DNA from: Candidatus Latescibacterota bacterium
Lineage (GTDB): Bacteria > Latescibacterota > UBA2968 > UBA8231
Reading direction: 5' to 3'
Assembly (NCBI GenBank): GCA_009691525.1
Contig: SICG01000032.1
Span: 1-33,484 of the forward strand
Length of the DNA: 33,484 nucleotides
The position numbers and the translations under genes were made by a program. Shown here in pieces: positions 1 to 8,868 of the stretch. The notes under the pieces are model-generated. The model saw nothing but the letters and a program-made list of their open reading frames with translations, did not search any database and was not told where the DNA came from. Numbering within the stretch: the first letter of the stretch is position 1; each line of letters starts with the position of its first letter.

Positions 1-8
1 CCGAACAG

Positions 9-821
9 ATGATCGGGGTGGGCATCGCCGGGGGTTGGGCACTTTTGATCCTCCTGGGCTCCTGTAGCCCGCCCGCCCTGCCCGGAACGCCCGCCACTAC
101 GGTGGACATGGTTTTAGTGCCTGCCGGCCCCTTTATCATGGGCATCGATGATCCCCGGGCCAGCAAGGACGAGAAGCCGGCCCGCCAGGTGTTCCTGAAC
201 GCTTTCCACATCGATAGGCACGAGGTGACCACTGCCCAGTTCGCCGAGTTCGTCAGTGCCACCGGGTACCGCACCTCTGCCGAGCAGGAAGGTCAGGCGG
301 AAAAGACCGACAGGATCGACTGGCGCCATCCCCGCGGCCCCTGCACCGATACCCTGGCCATCGACCTTCACCCGGTGGTCTATATCAGCTGGCACGACGC
401 GCAAGCCTACTGCGCCTGGCGAGGCAAGCGCCTGCCCACCGAGGCCGAATGGGAGAAAGCCGCACGCGGCAGCGACGGCCGGGTTTGGCCCTGGGGCAAT
501 CTCTTTGACCACCGCGCCAACCACTGGGGCAGCGCCGACGGGCACGAACAGACGGCCCCGGTGGGCAGCTATCCGGCTGGGGCCAGCCCCTTCGGCGCTG
601 TGGACCTGGCCGGCAATGTGTGGGAGTGGTGCGCCGACTGGTACAGCGGGGCCCTTCCTGTCGGAGAAAATCCTCAGGGACCCGCAACGGGGCAGTTCAA
701 GGTGCTGCGCGGCGGCTCGTGGATCAACCCCCCTCCCATCCTGCGCAGCACCAACCGCTTCAAGCTGCTGCCCTCGGAGCGCAGCGGCTATGTGGGCTGC
801 CGCTGTGCGCTGTCGGAATGA
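9..821 (+). CDS. SUMF1/FGE-sulfatase-fold lipoprotein lacking the FGE catalytic cysteines
   Basis: 270 aa. The N-terminus has a hydrophobic stretch and a lipobox (LGSC, Cys19), so the protein is probably membrane-anchored and extracytoplasmic. The rest is a formylglycine-generating-enzyme (SUMF1) fold. It opens with the typical start (MVLVPAGPFIMG), then HEVTTAQFAEF, RLPTEAEWEKAARG, WPWGN, GNVWEWCADW and RGGSW near the C-terminus. True aerobic FGEs carry a Cys pair just after RGGSF/W. Here that stretch reads INPPPILRSTNRF, so formylglycine synthesis is unlikely and a binding or structural role is more plausible. The ATG at 9 sits in an ATGA whose TGA (10-12) would end an upstream frame (Pro-Asn-Arg-stop), matching the coupled style of the next genes. 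The stop overlaps the start of the next gene. Family confident; function unknown. Confidence 0.85.
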   Translation: MIGVGIAGGWALLILLGSCSPPALPGTPATTVDMVLVPAGPFIMGIDDPRASKDEKPARQVFLNAFHIDRHEVTTAQFAEFVSATGYRTSAEQEGQAEKTDRIDWRHPRGPCTDTLAIDLHPVVYISWHDAQAYCAWRGKRLPTEAEWEKAARGSDGRVWPWGNLFDHRANHWGSADGHEQTAPVGSYPAGASPFGAVDLAGNVWEWCADWYSGALPVGENPQGPATGQFKVLRGGSWINPPPILRSTNRFKLLPSERSGYVGCRCALSE

Positions 822-2473
822 GCCGCCTTGTGAAGCCCGTGGTCCTGGCGCTGTCTTGTTACTTGTTATCTTGTGCCGCAGAGCCCACCCCGGCGCCTCA
901 GATCCGCTTTGCCGAGGTGACCAGGGCTGCTGGCATCCATTTTCAGCACCACTCCGGCAACCGGGTGAAGAATTACCTGCCCGAAGCCAAGGGCGGCGGC
1001 GGCGCCCTACTGGACTACGACAACGACGGTTACCTCGATCTCTACCTAGTGAACGGCTCCCGCTTCGGGGGCCGCACCCCCGCAGACCAGCCAAGCGCCC
1101 TCTACCATAACCAAGGCGACGGTACCTTTGCCGAGACCACTGCCCAAGCCGGGGTGGGCGACACCTCCTGGGGCATGGGCTGCGCCGCGGCCGACTACGA
1201 CAACGACGGAGACAGCGACCTCTACCTCACCAGCTTTGGGACCAATGTGCTTTACCGGAATGAGGGGAAGGGGCGCTTTGCCAGTGCCGCACCTCAGGCC
1301 GGGGTGGCCCTGGAGGGTTGGAGCACCGGCGCTGGCTTCGGCGATTTTGACCAGGACGGGGATCTGGATCTGTACGTGGCTCGCTACGTGGATTTCAGCC
1401 CTGAACGCGTCCCCCCCAAGGGCGGCATGTGGAAGGGGACCCTGGTCTTTGCCGGCCCCCTCGGCCTGCCGGCCTCCCCAGACGTGCTTTACTGCAACGA
1501 GGGCGACGGCACCTTTGCCGACTGCACCCGCCAGGCAGGGCTTGCCGCCTCTCCGCCCGGATATGGCCTGGGGGTGGAGTGGGGCGATTACGACGACGAC
1601 GGCGACCTGGACCTGTATGTGGCCAATGACTCGGAACCCAACTTCCTCTACCAGAACCAGGGCAAGGGCACCTTTGCCGAGGTGGGCCTCCAGGCCCGCG
1701 CCGCGCTGAGCGCGGAGGGCCTGGCCCAGGCCAGCATGGGTCTGGCCTATGGAGACTACGACAACGACGGCCGGCAGGACTACCTGGCCACCCACTTCGA
1801 GGACGAGTACAACACCCTCTACCACAACCAGGGGGATGGCACCTTTGCCGTGGCCAGCTTCGAGGCCGGCCTGGGCGAGCCGAGCCTGCCCATGCTCGGC
1901 TTTGGCACCTGCTTTCTGGACTACGACAACGACGGCGACCTGGATCTGGCCGTGGCCAACGGCCATGTCTATCCCCAGGTCGAACAGACCCGCCCCGGCA
2001 CCTATACCCAACCCGGCCAGCTCTTCGTCAACCAGGGGGCACCGCATGGCTGGCGTTTTGCCCTGGCCGCCGACGACGACCTGAGCCTGCCCAGGGTGGG
2101 CCGTGGCCTGTGCAAGGGCGACTACGACAACGACGGGGACGTGGACCTGCTCCTCCTCAACCTGGACGGCCCGCCGGCCCTGCTGCGCAACGAGGGGGGC
2201 AACCGCAACCACTGGTTAGTCCTGAAACTGGCCGGCACCCGCAGCAACCGCGACGGCATCGGCGCCAGGATCGCGGTGACCGCCGGAGGCCTGCGGCAGG
2301 TGGTCGAAGTGGCGGGCGGGGGCAGCTTCCTCTCCCACAGCGACCAGCGGGCGCACTTCGGCCTGGGTGCCCACACCCGGGCCGAACAGGTGGAGATCCG
2401 CTGGCCCACAGGCGCTGTGCAATACCTGCGAGAGGTAGCTGCCGACCAATTTTTGACGGTGAGCGAGGAATGA
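818..2473 (+). CDS. CRTAC1-like FG-GAP/VCBS repeat lipoprotein with C-terminal ASPIC/UnbV domain
   Basis: 551 aa. The start is the ATG at 818, which overlaps the previous stop as ATGA; the open frame extends upstream to 620 but lacks a secretion signal there. The N-terminus has a lipobox (LLSC, Cys19). The body is a beta-propeller-like series of at least seven DxDxDG calcium-type loops (DYDNDGYLDLYL, DYDNDGDSDLYL, DFDQDGDLDLYV, DYDDDGDLDLYV, DYDNDGRQDYLA, DYDNDGDLDLAV, DYDNDGDVDLLL). The last ~90 residues match the ASPIC/UnbV domain (NHWLVLKLAGTRSNRDGIGA, then VEIRWPTG). Such proteins are exported and bind calcium, ligand or matrix; the exact role is unknown. The gene is coupled at both ends (ATGA at 818 and 2470) to the SUMF1-like lipoprotein and the membrane protein, so the products probably work together. 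Confidence 0.9.
   Translation: MSRLVKPVVLALSCYLLSCAAEPTPAPQIRFAEVTRAAGIHFQHHSGNRVKNYLPEAKGGGGALLDYDNDGYLDLYLVNGSRFGGRTPADQPSALYHNQGDGTFAETTAQAGVGDTSWGMGCAAADYDNDGDSDLYLTSFGTNVLYRNEGKGRFASAAPQAGVALEGWSTGAGFGDFDQDGDLDLYVARYVDFSPERVPPKGGMWKGTLVFAGPLGLPASPDVLYCNEGDGTFADCTRQAGLAASPPGYGLGVEWGDYDDDGDLDLYVANDSEPNFLYQNQGKGTFAEVGLQARAALSAEGLAQASMGLAYGDYDNDGRQDYLATHFEDEYNTLYHNQGDGTFAVASFEAGLGEPSLPMLGFGTCFLDYDNDGDLDLAVANGHVYPQVEQTRPGTYTQPGQLFVNQGAPHGWRFALAADDDLSLPRVGRGLCKGDYDNDGDVDLLLLNLDGPPALLRNEGGNRNHWLVLKLAGTRSNRDGIGARIAVTAGGLRQVVEVAGGGSFLSHSDQRAHFGLGAHTRAEQVEIRWPTGAVQYLREVAADQFLTVSEE
1013..2136 (+). repeat. Five identical 17-nt copies encoding the calcium-loop motif
   Basis: GACTACGACAACGACGG occurs exactly at 1013, 1193, 1754, 1919 and 2120, each encoding Asp-Tyr-Asp-Asn-Asp-Gly in the FG-GAP repeats. 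The nucleotide identity exceeds what protein conservation alone needs. It fits strong codon bias or recent repeat homogenisation. Confidence 0.8.
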
Positions 2474-4422
2474 CCCCCGATCCCCCGCCCGGCCTGCGCG
2501 CCTTGCTGATCGGTGCCGTGGGCGCCGGTGTCATCGGTGCCGGCGTGCTCTATTGCAACATGGTGCTGCAGGGCTCGCGCATCGCCTCTTACTTCAACAC
2601 CCCGGCAGCCCTCATCCTCTTCTTCTTTTTGATTCTCATTGTCAATACCGGCCTGGGCCTGGCTCGGCGCTCCTGGATGCTCAGCCGCGCCGAGTTGGCC
2701 TTGATCTACATCATGTGGATCGTGGCCACCGCCATTCCCGAATGGGGCCTCACCTCCTTCCTGCTGCCCGACCTGACCAGTGCGCTCTACTACGCCACCC
2801 CGGAGAACAACTGGCGGGAACTGCTGCTGCCGCTCTTCCCCGACTGGATCATCCCGGCGCCCGATCCGGGGCCCATTGCCCACCTGTACGAAGGGGCGCC
2901 CAAGGATCTGCCCATTCCCTGGGATTTCTGGTTGCGGCCGCTGTGGTACTGGCTTCCCTTTGTCCTGGCCCTCTATCTGGCGATGATCTGCTGCATGGTG
3001 CTCTTGCGCAAGCAGTGGGTCGACCACGAGCGCCTGGTCTTTCCCCTGGTCCAGGTGCCACTGGCCATGATCCAGGATGATCCAGCCCGGCCCGGCGCCC
3101 TGCTCAAGCCCTTCTTCAAAAACCCTCTGATGTGGCTGGGTTTCAGCGTGCCGGCCCTGCTGCAGAGCATCAACGGCCTCAATCCCTACTTCCCCGCCAT
3201 TCCCCGCCTGTACTGGGGCACCTCGATCGCCCTCTTCCGCAACACCATCGATATCCCCATTGTGTTGAGCTTCCAGATGCTCGGCTTCTCCTATTTTATT
3301 AACCGCGACATCGCCTTTGGCCTGTGTTTCTTCTACTTACTCAACACCGTCCAGCAGGGGCTTTTCAACATCCTGGGGCTGCAGGAGGTGGATCCGGTCC
3401 TGGGCGCGTACAGCCGCTACACCGGCTCCATCATCGTCCACCAGGGGTTTGGGGCCATCATCGTGCTGGTGCTCTTCGGCCTGTGGACCGCGCGTGCCCA
3501 CCTGGGGGCAGTGTGGCGCAAGGCCTGGCACCAGGATCCCCAGGTGGACGACGGGGATGAGATCCTCTCTTATCGCGCCGCTCTGGTGGGGCTATTGGGT
3601 AGCCTGGTTTTCATGGGGGTGTGGTTGTGGCAATCGGGCCTGCCGGCCTGGATCACCCCCATCTACCTTTTCCTGACCTTTGTGCTCTTCATCGGCATCA
3701 CCCGGATAGTGGCCGAGGGCGGGGTGGCCTTCATCTTTGCCCCAATGGTGGTCTCGGACTTCGTCGCCGCCGGCTTTGGCACCCGCGCCCTGGGGCCCCA
3801 AGGCATCGTCGCCTTTGCCTTCACCTATATCTGGGCCAGCGACATCCTCACCTTTGTCATGGCCTCCTGCGCCAACAGCCTCAAGCTGGTGGAGGAGGCC
3901 GTGAAGCAGCGGCGGCGCCTGGTGCTGGGGGCCATGTTCGCCGCCATCCTGGTCACCCTGGCCAGTTCGGTGTGGGCCATGATCGCCCTAGCCTATCGCT
4001 ATGGCGGGGTCAACACCGACGGCTTCTTCTTCAACTACGTCAACCTGCTGCCCTTTGAGAACGCCGCCTCCCGCCTCCAGGAACTGGAGGGCCCCCACTG
4101 GAAGAACTGGGGCCACACCGCCATGGGCGCCGGAATCATGACCCTGCTGATGATGGCCCGCCAACGCTTTTTGTGGTGGCCCTTCCATCCCCTGGGTTTC
4201 CCCATCAGTGCGGTCTTCGGCACCATGTTCTTCAGCGTGCTGCTGGCCTGGCTGCTCAAGAGCGCGGCGCTCAAATACGGCGGTCCCAGCCTCTACCTGA
4301 AGACCCGTCCCTTCTTCCTGGGGCTGATCCTGGGCCAATTCGTCACCGCTGGACTTTGGTTGCTGATCAGTTATTTTACTGGGGTGCAGGGAGGGTACAA
4401 CTATCTCTCAGGATACTTTTGA
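2470..4422 (+). CDS. Polytopic membrane protein, DUF6785/DUF6784 type (copy 1 of a tandem pair)
   Basis: 650 aa. The start is the ATG at 2470, overlapping the upstream stop (ATGA). About 12-16 hydrophobic segments fill the protein, beginning LRALLIGAVGAGVIGAG. Features typical of the DUF6785/6784 family (as I recall it) are LSRAELALIYIMWIVATAIP near residue 75, a conserved region around ATPENNW, FLLNTVQQG-type helices, GITRIVAEGGVAFIFAP, and a C-terminal RFLWWPFHPLGFPISAV segment followed by a last pair of helices. The family is widespread in Planctomycetes-like and FCB metagenomes. It resembles transporters in topology, but no substrate is established. The next gene is a close paralogue 5 nt downstream. 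Membrane location is certain; transport is inference. Confidence 0.82.
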   Translation: MTPDPPPGLRALLIGAVGAGVIGAGVLYCNMVLQGSRIASYFNTPAALILFFFLILIVNTGLGLARRSWMLSRAELALIYIMWIVATAIPEWGLTSFLLPDLTSALYYATPENNWRELLLPLFPDWIIPAPDPGPIAHLYEGAPKDLPIPWDFWLRPLWYWLPFVLALYLAMICCMVLLRKQWVDHERLVFPLVQVPLAMIQDDPARPGALLKPFFKNPLMWLGFSVPALLQSINGLNPYFPAIPRLYWGTSIALFRNTIDIPIVLSFQMLGFSYFINRDIAFGLCFFYLLNTVQQGLFNILGLQEVDPVLGAYSRYTGSIIVHQGFGAIIVLVLFGLWTARAHLGAVWRKAWHQDPQVDDGDEILSYRAALVGLLGSLVFMGVWLWQSGLPAWITPIYLFLTFVLFIGITRIVAEGGVAFIFAPMVVSDFVAAGFGTRALGPQGIVAFAFTYIWASDILTFVMASCANSLKLVEEAVKQRRRLVLGAMFAAILVTLASSVWAMIALAYRYGGVNTDGFFFNYVNLLPFENAASRLQELEGPHWKNWGHTAMGAGIMTLLMMARQRFLWWPFHPLGFPISAVFGTMFFSVLLAWLLKSAALKYGGPSLYLKTRPFFLGLILGQFVTAGLWLLISYFTGVQGGYNYLSGYF

Positions 4423-4427
4423 GACCC

Positions 4428-6377
4428 ATGGATCCAGACGCTGAGCACCAGTTTACCCCCACCCTGCGCGCCCTGCTCATCGGGGCCCTGGGCTGTGCGG
4501 CCATCGGCGTGGGGGTGCCGTATTGCAACATGGTGCTGCACGGCTCGCGCATCGCCTCCTACTTCAACACTCCAGCCGCCATCATCCTCTTCTTCTTCTT
4601 GGTGCTCTTTGGCAACACCGCGCTGGGCCTGTTGCGCCGCTCGTGGATGCTCACCCGCGCCGAACTGGCCCTGATCTACATCATGTGGATCGTGGCCACT
4701 GCCATCCCCGAATGGGGGCTGACCGCCTTTCTCCTGCCCGATATCACCAGCGTGATCTACTACGCCACCCCGGAGAACAACTGGAACGAATTACTAGTCC
4801 CCTTCATCCCCGACTGGATCATCCCCCACCACGAATTCTCCCAGATCCAGCATTTCTACGAGGGGGCGCCCAAAGGCGAAAACATCCCCTGGGGGCTCTG
4901 GCTCAGCCCCCTGGCCTACTGGGTCCCCTTTGTCCTGGCCCTCTACCTGGTGATGATCTCCAGCATGGTCATCCTGCGCAAGCAGTGGATCGAAGGGGAA
5001 CGCCTGATCTTCCCCCTGATCCAGGTGCCCATCTCCATGATCCAGGACGGGCCTCGCCCTTCGCTCATCAAACCCTTTTTCAAGAACGGGTTGATGTGGC
5101 TGGGATTCGCCATCCCCGCCCTCCTGCAGAGCCTAAACGGCCTGAACCACTACTTCCCCTTCGTCCCGCGGCTGCTCTTGGGCACCGAAATCTCCCTGTT
5201 CCGCAACACCATTTCTATCCCGATCAACCTGAGCTTCCAGATGCTGGGCTTCTCCTATTTCGTCAACCGGGATATCGCCTTCAGCCTGTGTTTCTTCTAC
5301 CTGCTCAATACCGTCCAGCAGGGGATCTTCAACATTCTCGGCTTCCAGAAGATTGACCCGGCGTTGGGTGTGTACAGCGCCTATACTGGGACTCTCGTGG
5401 TGCACCAGGGTTTTGGCGCTATGATCGTGCTGGTGCTCTTCGGCCTGTGGACTGCCCGCGGCCATCTCAAACAGGTCTGGCACCAGGCGTGGCGCGGCGG
5501 GACCGCGGTGGACGACTCCGGGGAAATCCTCTCCTACCGGGCGGCGCTCCTCATGCTGGCCGGAGGGCTGCTCTTCATGGGGGTATGGCTGTGGATGTCG
5601 GGGTTGCCGGCATGGATCGCGGCGGTCTATCTCTTCTTCGCCATCGTGCTCTTCATCGGCATCACCCGGGTGGTGGCCGAAGGCGGAGTGGCCTTCATCT
5701 TTGCGCCGATGGTCGCCTCGGACTTTGTGGCTGCCGGGCTGGGCACGCGGGCCCTGGGCCATTCGGGCATCATCGCCCTGGCCTTCACCTACATCTGGGC
5801 CAGCGACATCCTCACCTTTGTGATGGCTTCCTGCGCCAACGGCCTCAAACTGGCCGAAGAGACCATCAAGGAGAAAAGGCGCCTGATCTTCTGGGCGATG
5901 GTGGTGGCCATCGCCGTCACCCTCTTCAGTTCCATCTGGTCCATCCTCAACCTAGCCTACCGTTACGGCGGCATCAACACCGACCAGTTCTTCTTTGACG
6001 GGGCCGCCCGTTATCCCTTTGACAATGCCGCCTCGCGCATGCAGTCCGCCGAAGGGCCGCACTGGGAGAACTGGGCCTACACTGGCATCGGGGCCACCAT
6101 CATGGGCCTGCTGATGGTGGCCCGCCAGCGCTTCCTCTGGTGGCCCTTCCACCCCTTGGGCTTTCCGATCAGCGCCGTCTTCGGCACCATGTTCTTCAGC
6201 GTTTTCCTCGCCTGGCTGCTCAAGACCCTGGCCATGCGCTACGGCGGCCCCAAGCTCTACCTCCAGACCCGTCCTTTCTTTCTGGGGCTGATCCTGGGGC
6301 AGTTCGTCACCGCCGGCATCTGGTACGCCATCGATTACCTGAACCACTCCAGCGGCAATGCGGTGATGAGCTGGTAG
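4428..6377 (+). CDS. Polytopic membrane protein, DUF6785/DUF6784 type (copy 2 of a tandem pair)
   Basis: 649 aa. The ATG at 4428 lies 5 nt after the previous stop; the open frame continues upstream to 4173 only as a shadow of copy 1. It aligns end to end with copy 1, sharing LRALLIGAL, LTRAELALIYIMWIVATAIP, ATPENNW, NRDIAFSLCFFYLLNTVQQG, GITRVVAEGGVAFIFAP and RFLWWPFHPLGFPISAVFG, with around three quarters of residues identical by eye. Long DNA stretches are also nearly identical, for example around 2700-2755 and 4660-4715. Differences concentrate in extramembrane loops (residues ~120-150) and the C-terminal tail. The duplication suggests either a heterodimeric transporter or substrate divergence. 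The cluster ends here, 12 nt from the convergent lyase gene. Confidence 0.82.
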   Translation: MDPDAEHQFTPTLRALLIGALGCAAIGVGVPYCNMVLHGSRIASYFNTPAAIILFFFLVLFGNTALGLLRRSWMLTRAELALIYIMWIVATAIPEWGLTAFLLPDITSVIYYATPENNWNELLVPFIPDWIIPHHEFSQIQHFYEGAPKGENIPWGLWLSPLAYWVPFVLALYLVMISSMVILRKQWIEGERLIFPLIQVPISMIQDGPRPSLIKPFFKNGLMWLGFAIPALLQSLNGLNHYFPFVPRLLLGTEISLFRNTISIPINLSFQMLGFSYFVNRDIAFSLCFFYLLNTVQQGIFNILGFQKIDPALGVYSAYTGTLVVHQGFGAMIVLVLFGLWTARGHLKQVWHQAWRGGTAVDDSGEILSYRAALLMLAGGLLFMGVWLWMSGLPAWIAAVYLFFAIVLFIGITRVVAEGGVAFIFAPMVASDFVAAGLGTRALGHSGIIALAFTYIWASDILTFVMASCANGLKLAEETIKEKRRLIFWAMVVAIAVTLFSSIWSILNLAYRYGGINTDQFFFDGAARYPFDNAASRMQSAEGPHWENWAYTGIGATIMGLLMVARQRFLWWPFHPLGFPISAVFGTMFFSVFLAWLLKTLAMRYGGPKLYLQTRPFFLGLILGQFVTAGIWYAIDYLNHSSGNAVMSW

Positions 6378-6389
6378 CCCCCCGCCTCC

Positions 6390-8849
6390 CTACTCCTCCA
6401 TTCCCGCCTCCCGCAGGGCATCGAGAAAATAGGGCACCCCGAAAAAGAGCAGGCTCACGTACATCGGGCTGAGGCCCACCGCCCCCCGCTTCCGCTCGTC
6501 CTCGCCCCAGTACTGGCTCTCGCGCAAATGGCGCAGCACCTGCTGGCCGATCTCCAGATAGCGCCGCTCCCCGCTCAGGCGGTAGGCGTAGGCCAGGTGC
6601 CGGCAAAGCACCCCGCCGTAGTGCTGCTGGACCGCGAAGCCGGCGTCGAAGCTGTTCCCGCAGAACCAGTCCACCGCCCGGCAGTACACCCGGGCCACCT
6701 CCGGCCGGCCCGTCATCCGGTGCAGCAATTCCAGGCCGATCATCAGATAGTGGGTCTGGTAGCCCTTCTGCTCGGCGTAGGGCAGCACCCGCTTCAGGTT
6801 GGTGAACCCCCCGCCCAGGGCGCGGTACTCCTCGTCGGTGAAGGGTATAGCCGTGCCCATTTCCACCGCCAGCGTGGTGCCCTCGGTGGCCATGCCGTAC
6901 GGGACTTGGTCGGGCAGACGATCGGCGGTGGAGACCTGGAAGCGCTTGTGCCAGCTGCCGTCCTCGTTCTGGGCGCGGGCGATGAGCGCATAGACCTCGT
7001 CGGCCCGCTGCCTGAAGCGCTCCTCGCCCGTGATCTCGTGGAGGTAGAGCAGGCCGCGCAGGACATTGGCGATGCTGCGCAGGCTAAAGCTGAAGCGGGG
7101 GTCTTCGGTCCAGCGGTAGCGCAAGAAGAAACTGCCGGCCTCGCGCAGCACCTCCAGGGTGCGCAAATCCCCGGTGAGATAGTAGTAGTCCACCCAGTTG
7201 TCCACGAAGGTGTGCGAAGCGCTGGGCTCGTCGCCGAAATGGTCCACGCTATGGCGGAAACATCCACCCACCATGTAGGGCCGGAAGGGATGGAAGTGGC
7301 AGGTGTCCACGTCTGCCGAATGGCGGGTCATGGCCTCCCCCAGAGCAAAGTAGCGCGGCTCGCCGGTGCGCAGGTACTGGATCCACACGCCGTGGCGTGG
7401 GTCCCACTCGCTGTTGCACCAACCCCACCGCCCCCTGAAGCGCCAGTCCCCGGCCGACTCGTCCCAGGCCACCAGGGCGTCCCCCCAGTCGAAGAAGCCG
7501 TACCACCGCCCGAGCTGGATGTTCCGCTCCAGCCAGTCCAGAAAACCGCGCATCATCCGCTCCGAGGTGGGAAAGCGGCTTTCGTCCAGCGGGGCAAAGC
7601 CGCCGGCCGCCTGGCAGTGGGCCATCCACTCGGGGGCCACCGCCACCTGCGGCTGGGCGAGCAGTCCCCGCAGGGTGGGAACCGGATCGGTTCCCGCCTG
7701 GTAAAATACCAGGAAGAACTCGCTGGTCTTGGCCGTGCCGGTCCCATCCGCGTACACGCCCTCCCCCTCGTGCCAAGCTACCTCTTCGGCGTAGCGCCTG
7801 AAATTCAGGCGTTTTCCTTCCGGGTCCCGCCACAGATAGAGTTCGAGCCCGCCGCCGCTAGCCCTGAGGGCCTTGGGGTGCTCCTCGGCCAGGTGGCGCA
7901 GCGCCACTCCCACCCCCATCTCCCCGTCCTCCACCGCCATCCACCCCTCAGCGCGCTCCCCCTCGGCCACCCTGATTCCCCGCCGCTCCAGGGAGAAATG
8001 GTGGTCCAGGCCCTGGCTCAACAGCACCTCCTCCCCTTCCTGCAAGGCGTCCTCGATGAGGCGGTTGGCCCCCAGGAGAAAGCGCTTTGTCCCCCCCAGG
8101 ATCAGGCGCACCCCGATCTCCTCCACCTCGGTCTGGCGCGGATCGCAGGCCACCACCACGGTGTGCAGCATTCGCACATGAGCCTGGCCGGCGTAGGCAT
8201 AAATCCGCGTGATGAAACGGAAGGGCTGGTATCCCCGGTAATGGTGCATGGGCACCTCCGCCTCGAAGCCCCCGGCACAGCGGATCACCGCCCGCAGGGG
8301 TCCGGCCTCCTCTACCTTTGCCTCGTAGCCTTCCCGGTCCAACGAGGCCAGGCAGTTCCCCCCCATCCCGTAGACCCGCCGCTTCAGCCCGCCGTCCGAC
8401 CAAGATTCGCAGATCCGCACCCAGGCCTCCCCCACCCCACCCATCCGGCGGCCAGCGAATTCCACTTCCTCCAGCAGCCCGAAGCGCCGCTTGCTGATCG
8501 CAAAGCGCAGCGCTCCGGTGTGCACGCGGATATATTCCCCGTCCTCCTCAATGCGCAGTCGCGGACCGCCTGTTTCCGGTTGCTTCCCCCCACTGCACAG
8601 GTAGTACTGCCGCCGAGTCCCGGCGGGCACCTCGGCCTGGAAGTCCACCAGCACCCATTTGAGACTGCCATCGGGCCAGCGGCTGAGCGGACGGAACTGC
8701 GCCGGCACCGGCCGGCCCTGGGAATCTTCGACCCCCAACTCGTCTGGGGAGGACACCGCTCCCAGGGGCAGAGGTATCCCTTGGCTGAGGGGCCATCCCT
8801 GCCTGGCAAGACCCCGGCTCTCACTCACCTCAATTGTTATCCTGTGCAT
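6390..8849 (-). CDS. PcRGLX/YetA-like polysaccharide lyase (PL26-type RIFT-barrel protein)
   Basis: 819 aa from the ATG at 8849. The frame opens earlier at a GTG (8867), but GAGGG 5 nt upstream of 8849 favours the ATG. The N-terminal ~85 residues match the RIFT-barrel domain of exo-rhamnogalacturonan-lyase-like proteins: QGIPLPLGAVSSPDELGVED, then GRPVPAQFRPLSRWPDGSLKW and VLVDFQAEVPAG. A central beta-sandwich region and a C-terminal alpha-helical toroid (RWGWCNSEWDP, residues ~480-780 rich in Trp/Tyr) follow. The expected activity is lyase cleavage of rhamnose/uronic-acid-rich glycans (PL26 family), but no catalytic residue can be assigned by eye. There is no clear signal peptide, so it may act inside the cell. 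It starts 19 nt after the CNBD-REC gene and is probably cotranscribed with the pilus operon tail. Confidence 0.78.
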   Translation of the reverse strand: MHRITIEVSESRGLARQGWPLSQGIPLPLGAVSSPDELGVEDSQGRPVPAQFRPLSRWPDGSLKWVLVDFQAEVPAGTRRQYYLCSGGKQPETGGPRLRIEEDGEYIRVHTGALRFAISKRRFGLLEEVEFAGRRMGGVGEAWVRICESWSDGGLKRRVYGMGGNCLASLDREGYEAKVEEAGPLRAVIRCAGGFEAEVPMHHYRGYQPFRFITRIYAYAGQAHVRMLHTVVVACDPRQTEVEEIGVRLILGGTKRFLLGANRLIEDALQEGEEVLLSQGLDHHFSLERRGIRVAEGERAEGWMAVEDGEMGVGVALRHLAEEHPKALRASGGGLELYLWRDPEGKRLNFRRYAEEVAWHEGEGVYADGTGTAKTSEFFLVFYQAGTDPVPTLRGLLAQPQVAVAPEWMAHCQAAGGFAPLDESRFPTSERMMRGFLDWLERNIQLGRWYGFFDWGDALVAWDESAGDWRFRGRWGWCNSEWDPRHGVWIQYLRTGEPRYFALGEAMTRHSADVDTCHFHPFRPYMVGGCFRHSVDHFGDEPSASHTFVDNWVDYYYLTGDLRTLEVLREAGSFFLRYRWTEDPRFSFSLRSIANVLRGLLYLHEITGEERFRQRADEVYALIARAQNEDGSWHKRFQVSTADRLPDQVPYGMATEGTTLAVEMGTAIPFTDEEYRALGGGFTNLKRVLPYAEQKGYQTHYLMIGLELLHRMTGRPEVARVYCRAVDWFCGNSFDAGFAVQQHYGGVLCRHLAYAYRLSGERRYLEIGQQVLRHLRESQYWGEDERKRGAVGLSPMYVSLLFFGVPYFLDALREAGMEE

Positions 8850-8854
8850 GGTTT

Positions 8855-8859
8855 CCCTC
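8855..8859 (-). promoter_or_regulatory. Ribosome binding site choosing the ATG at 8849
   Basis: GAGGG on the minus strand with a 5-nt spacer to ATG 8849. The alternative GTG at 8867 would overlap the upstream stop codon at 8869-8871 closely and has no comparable site. Confidence 0.6.
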
Positions 8860-8868
8860 ACTCGCACC

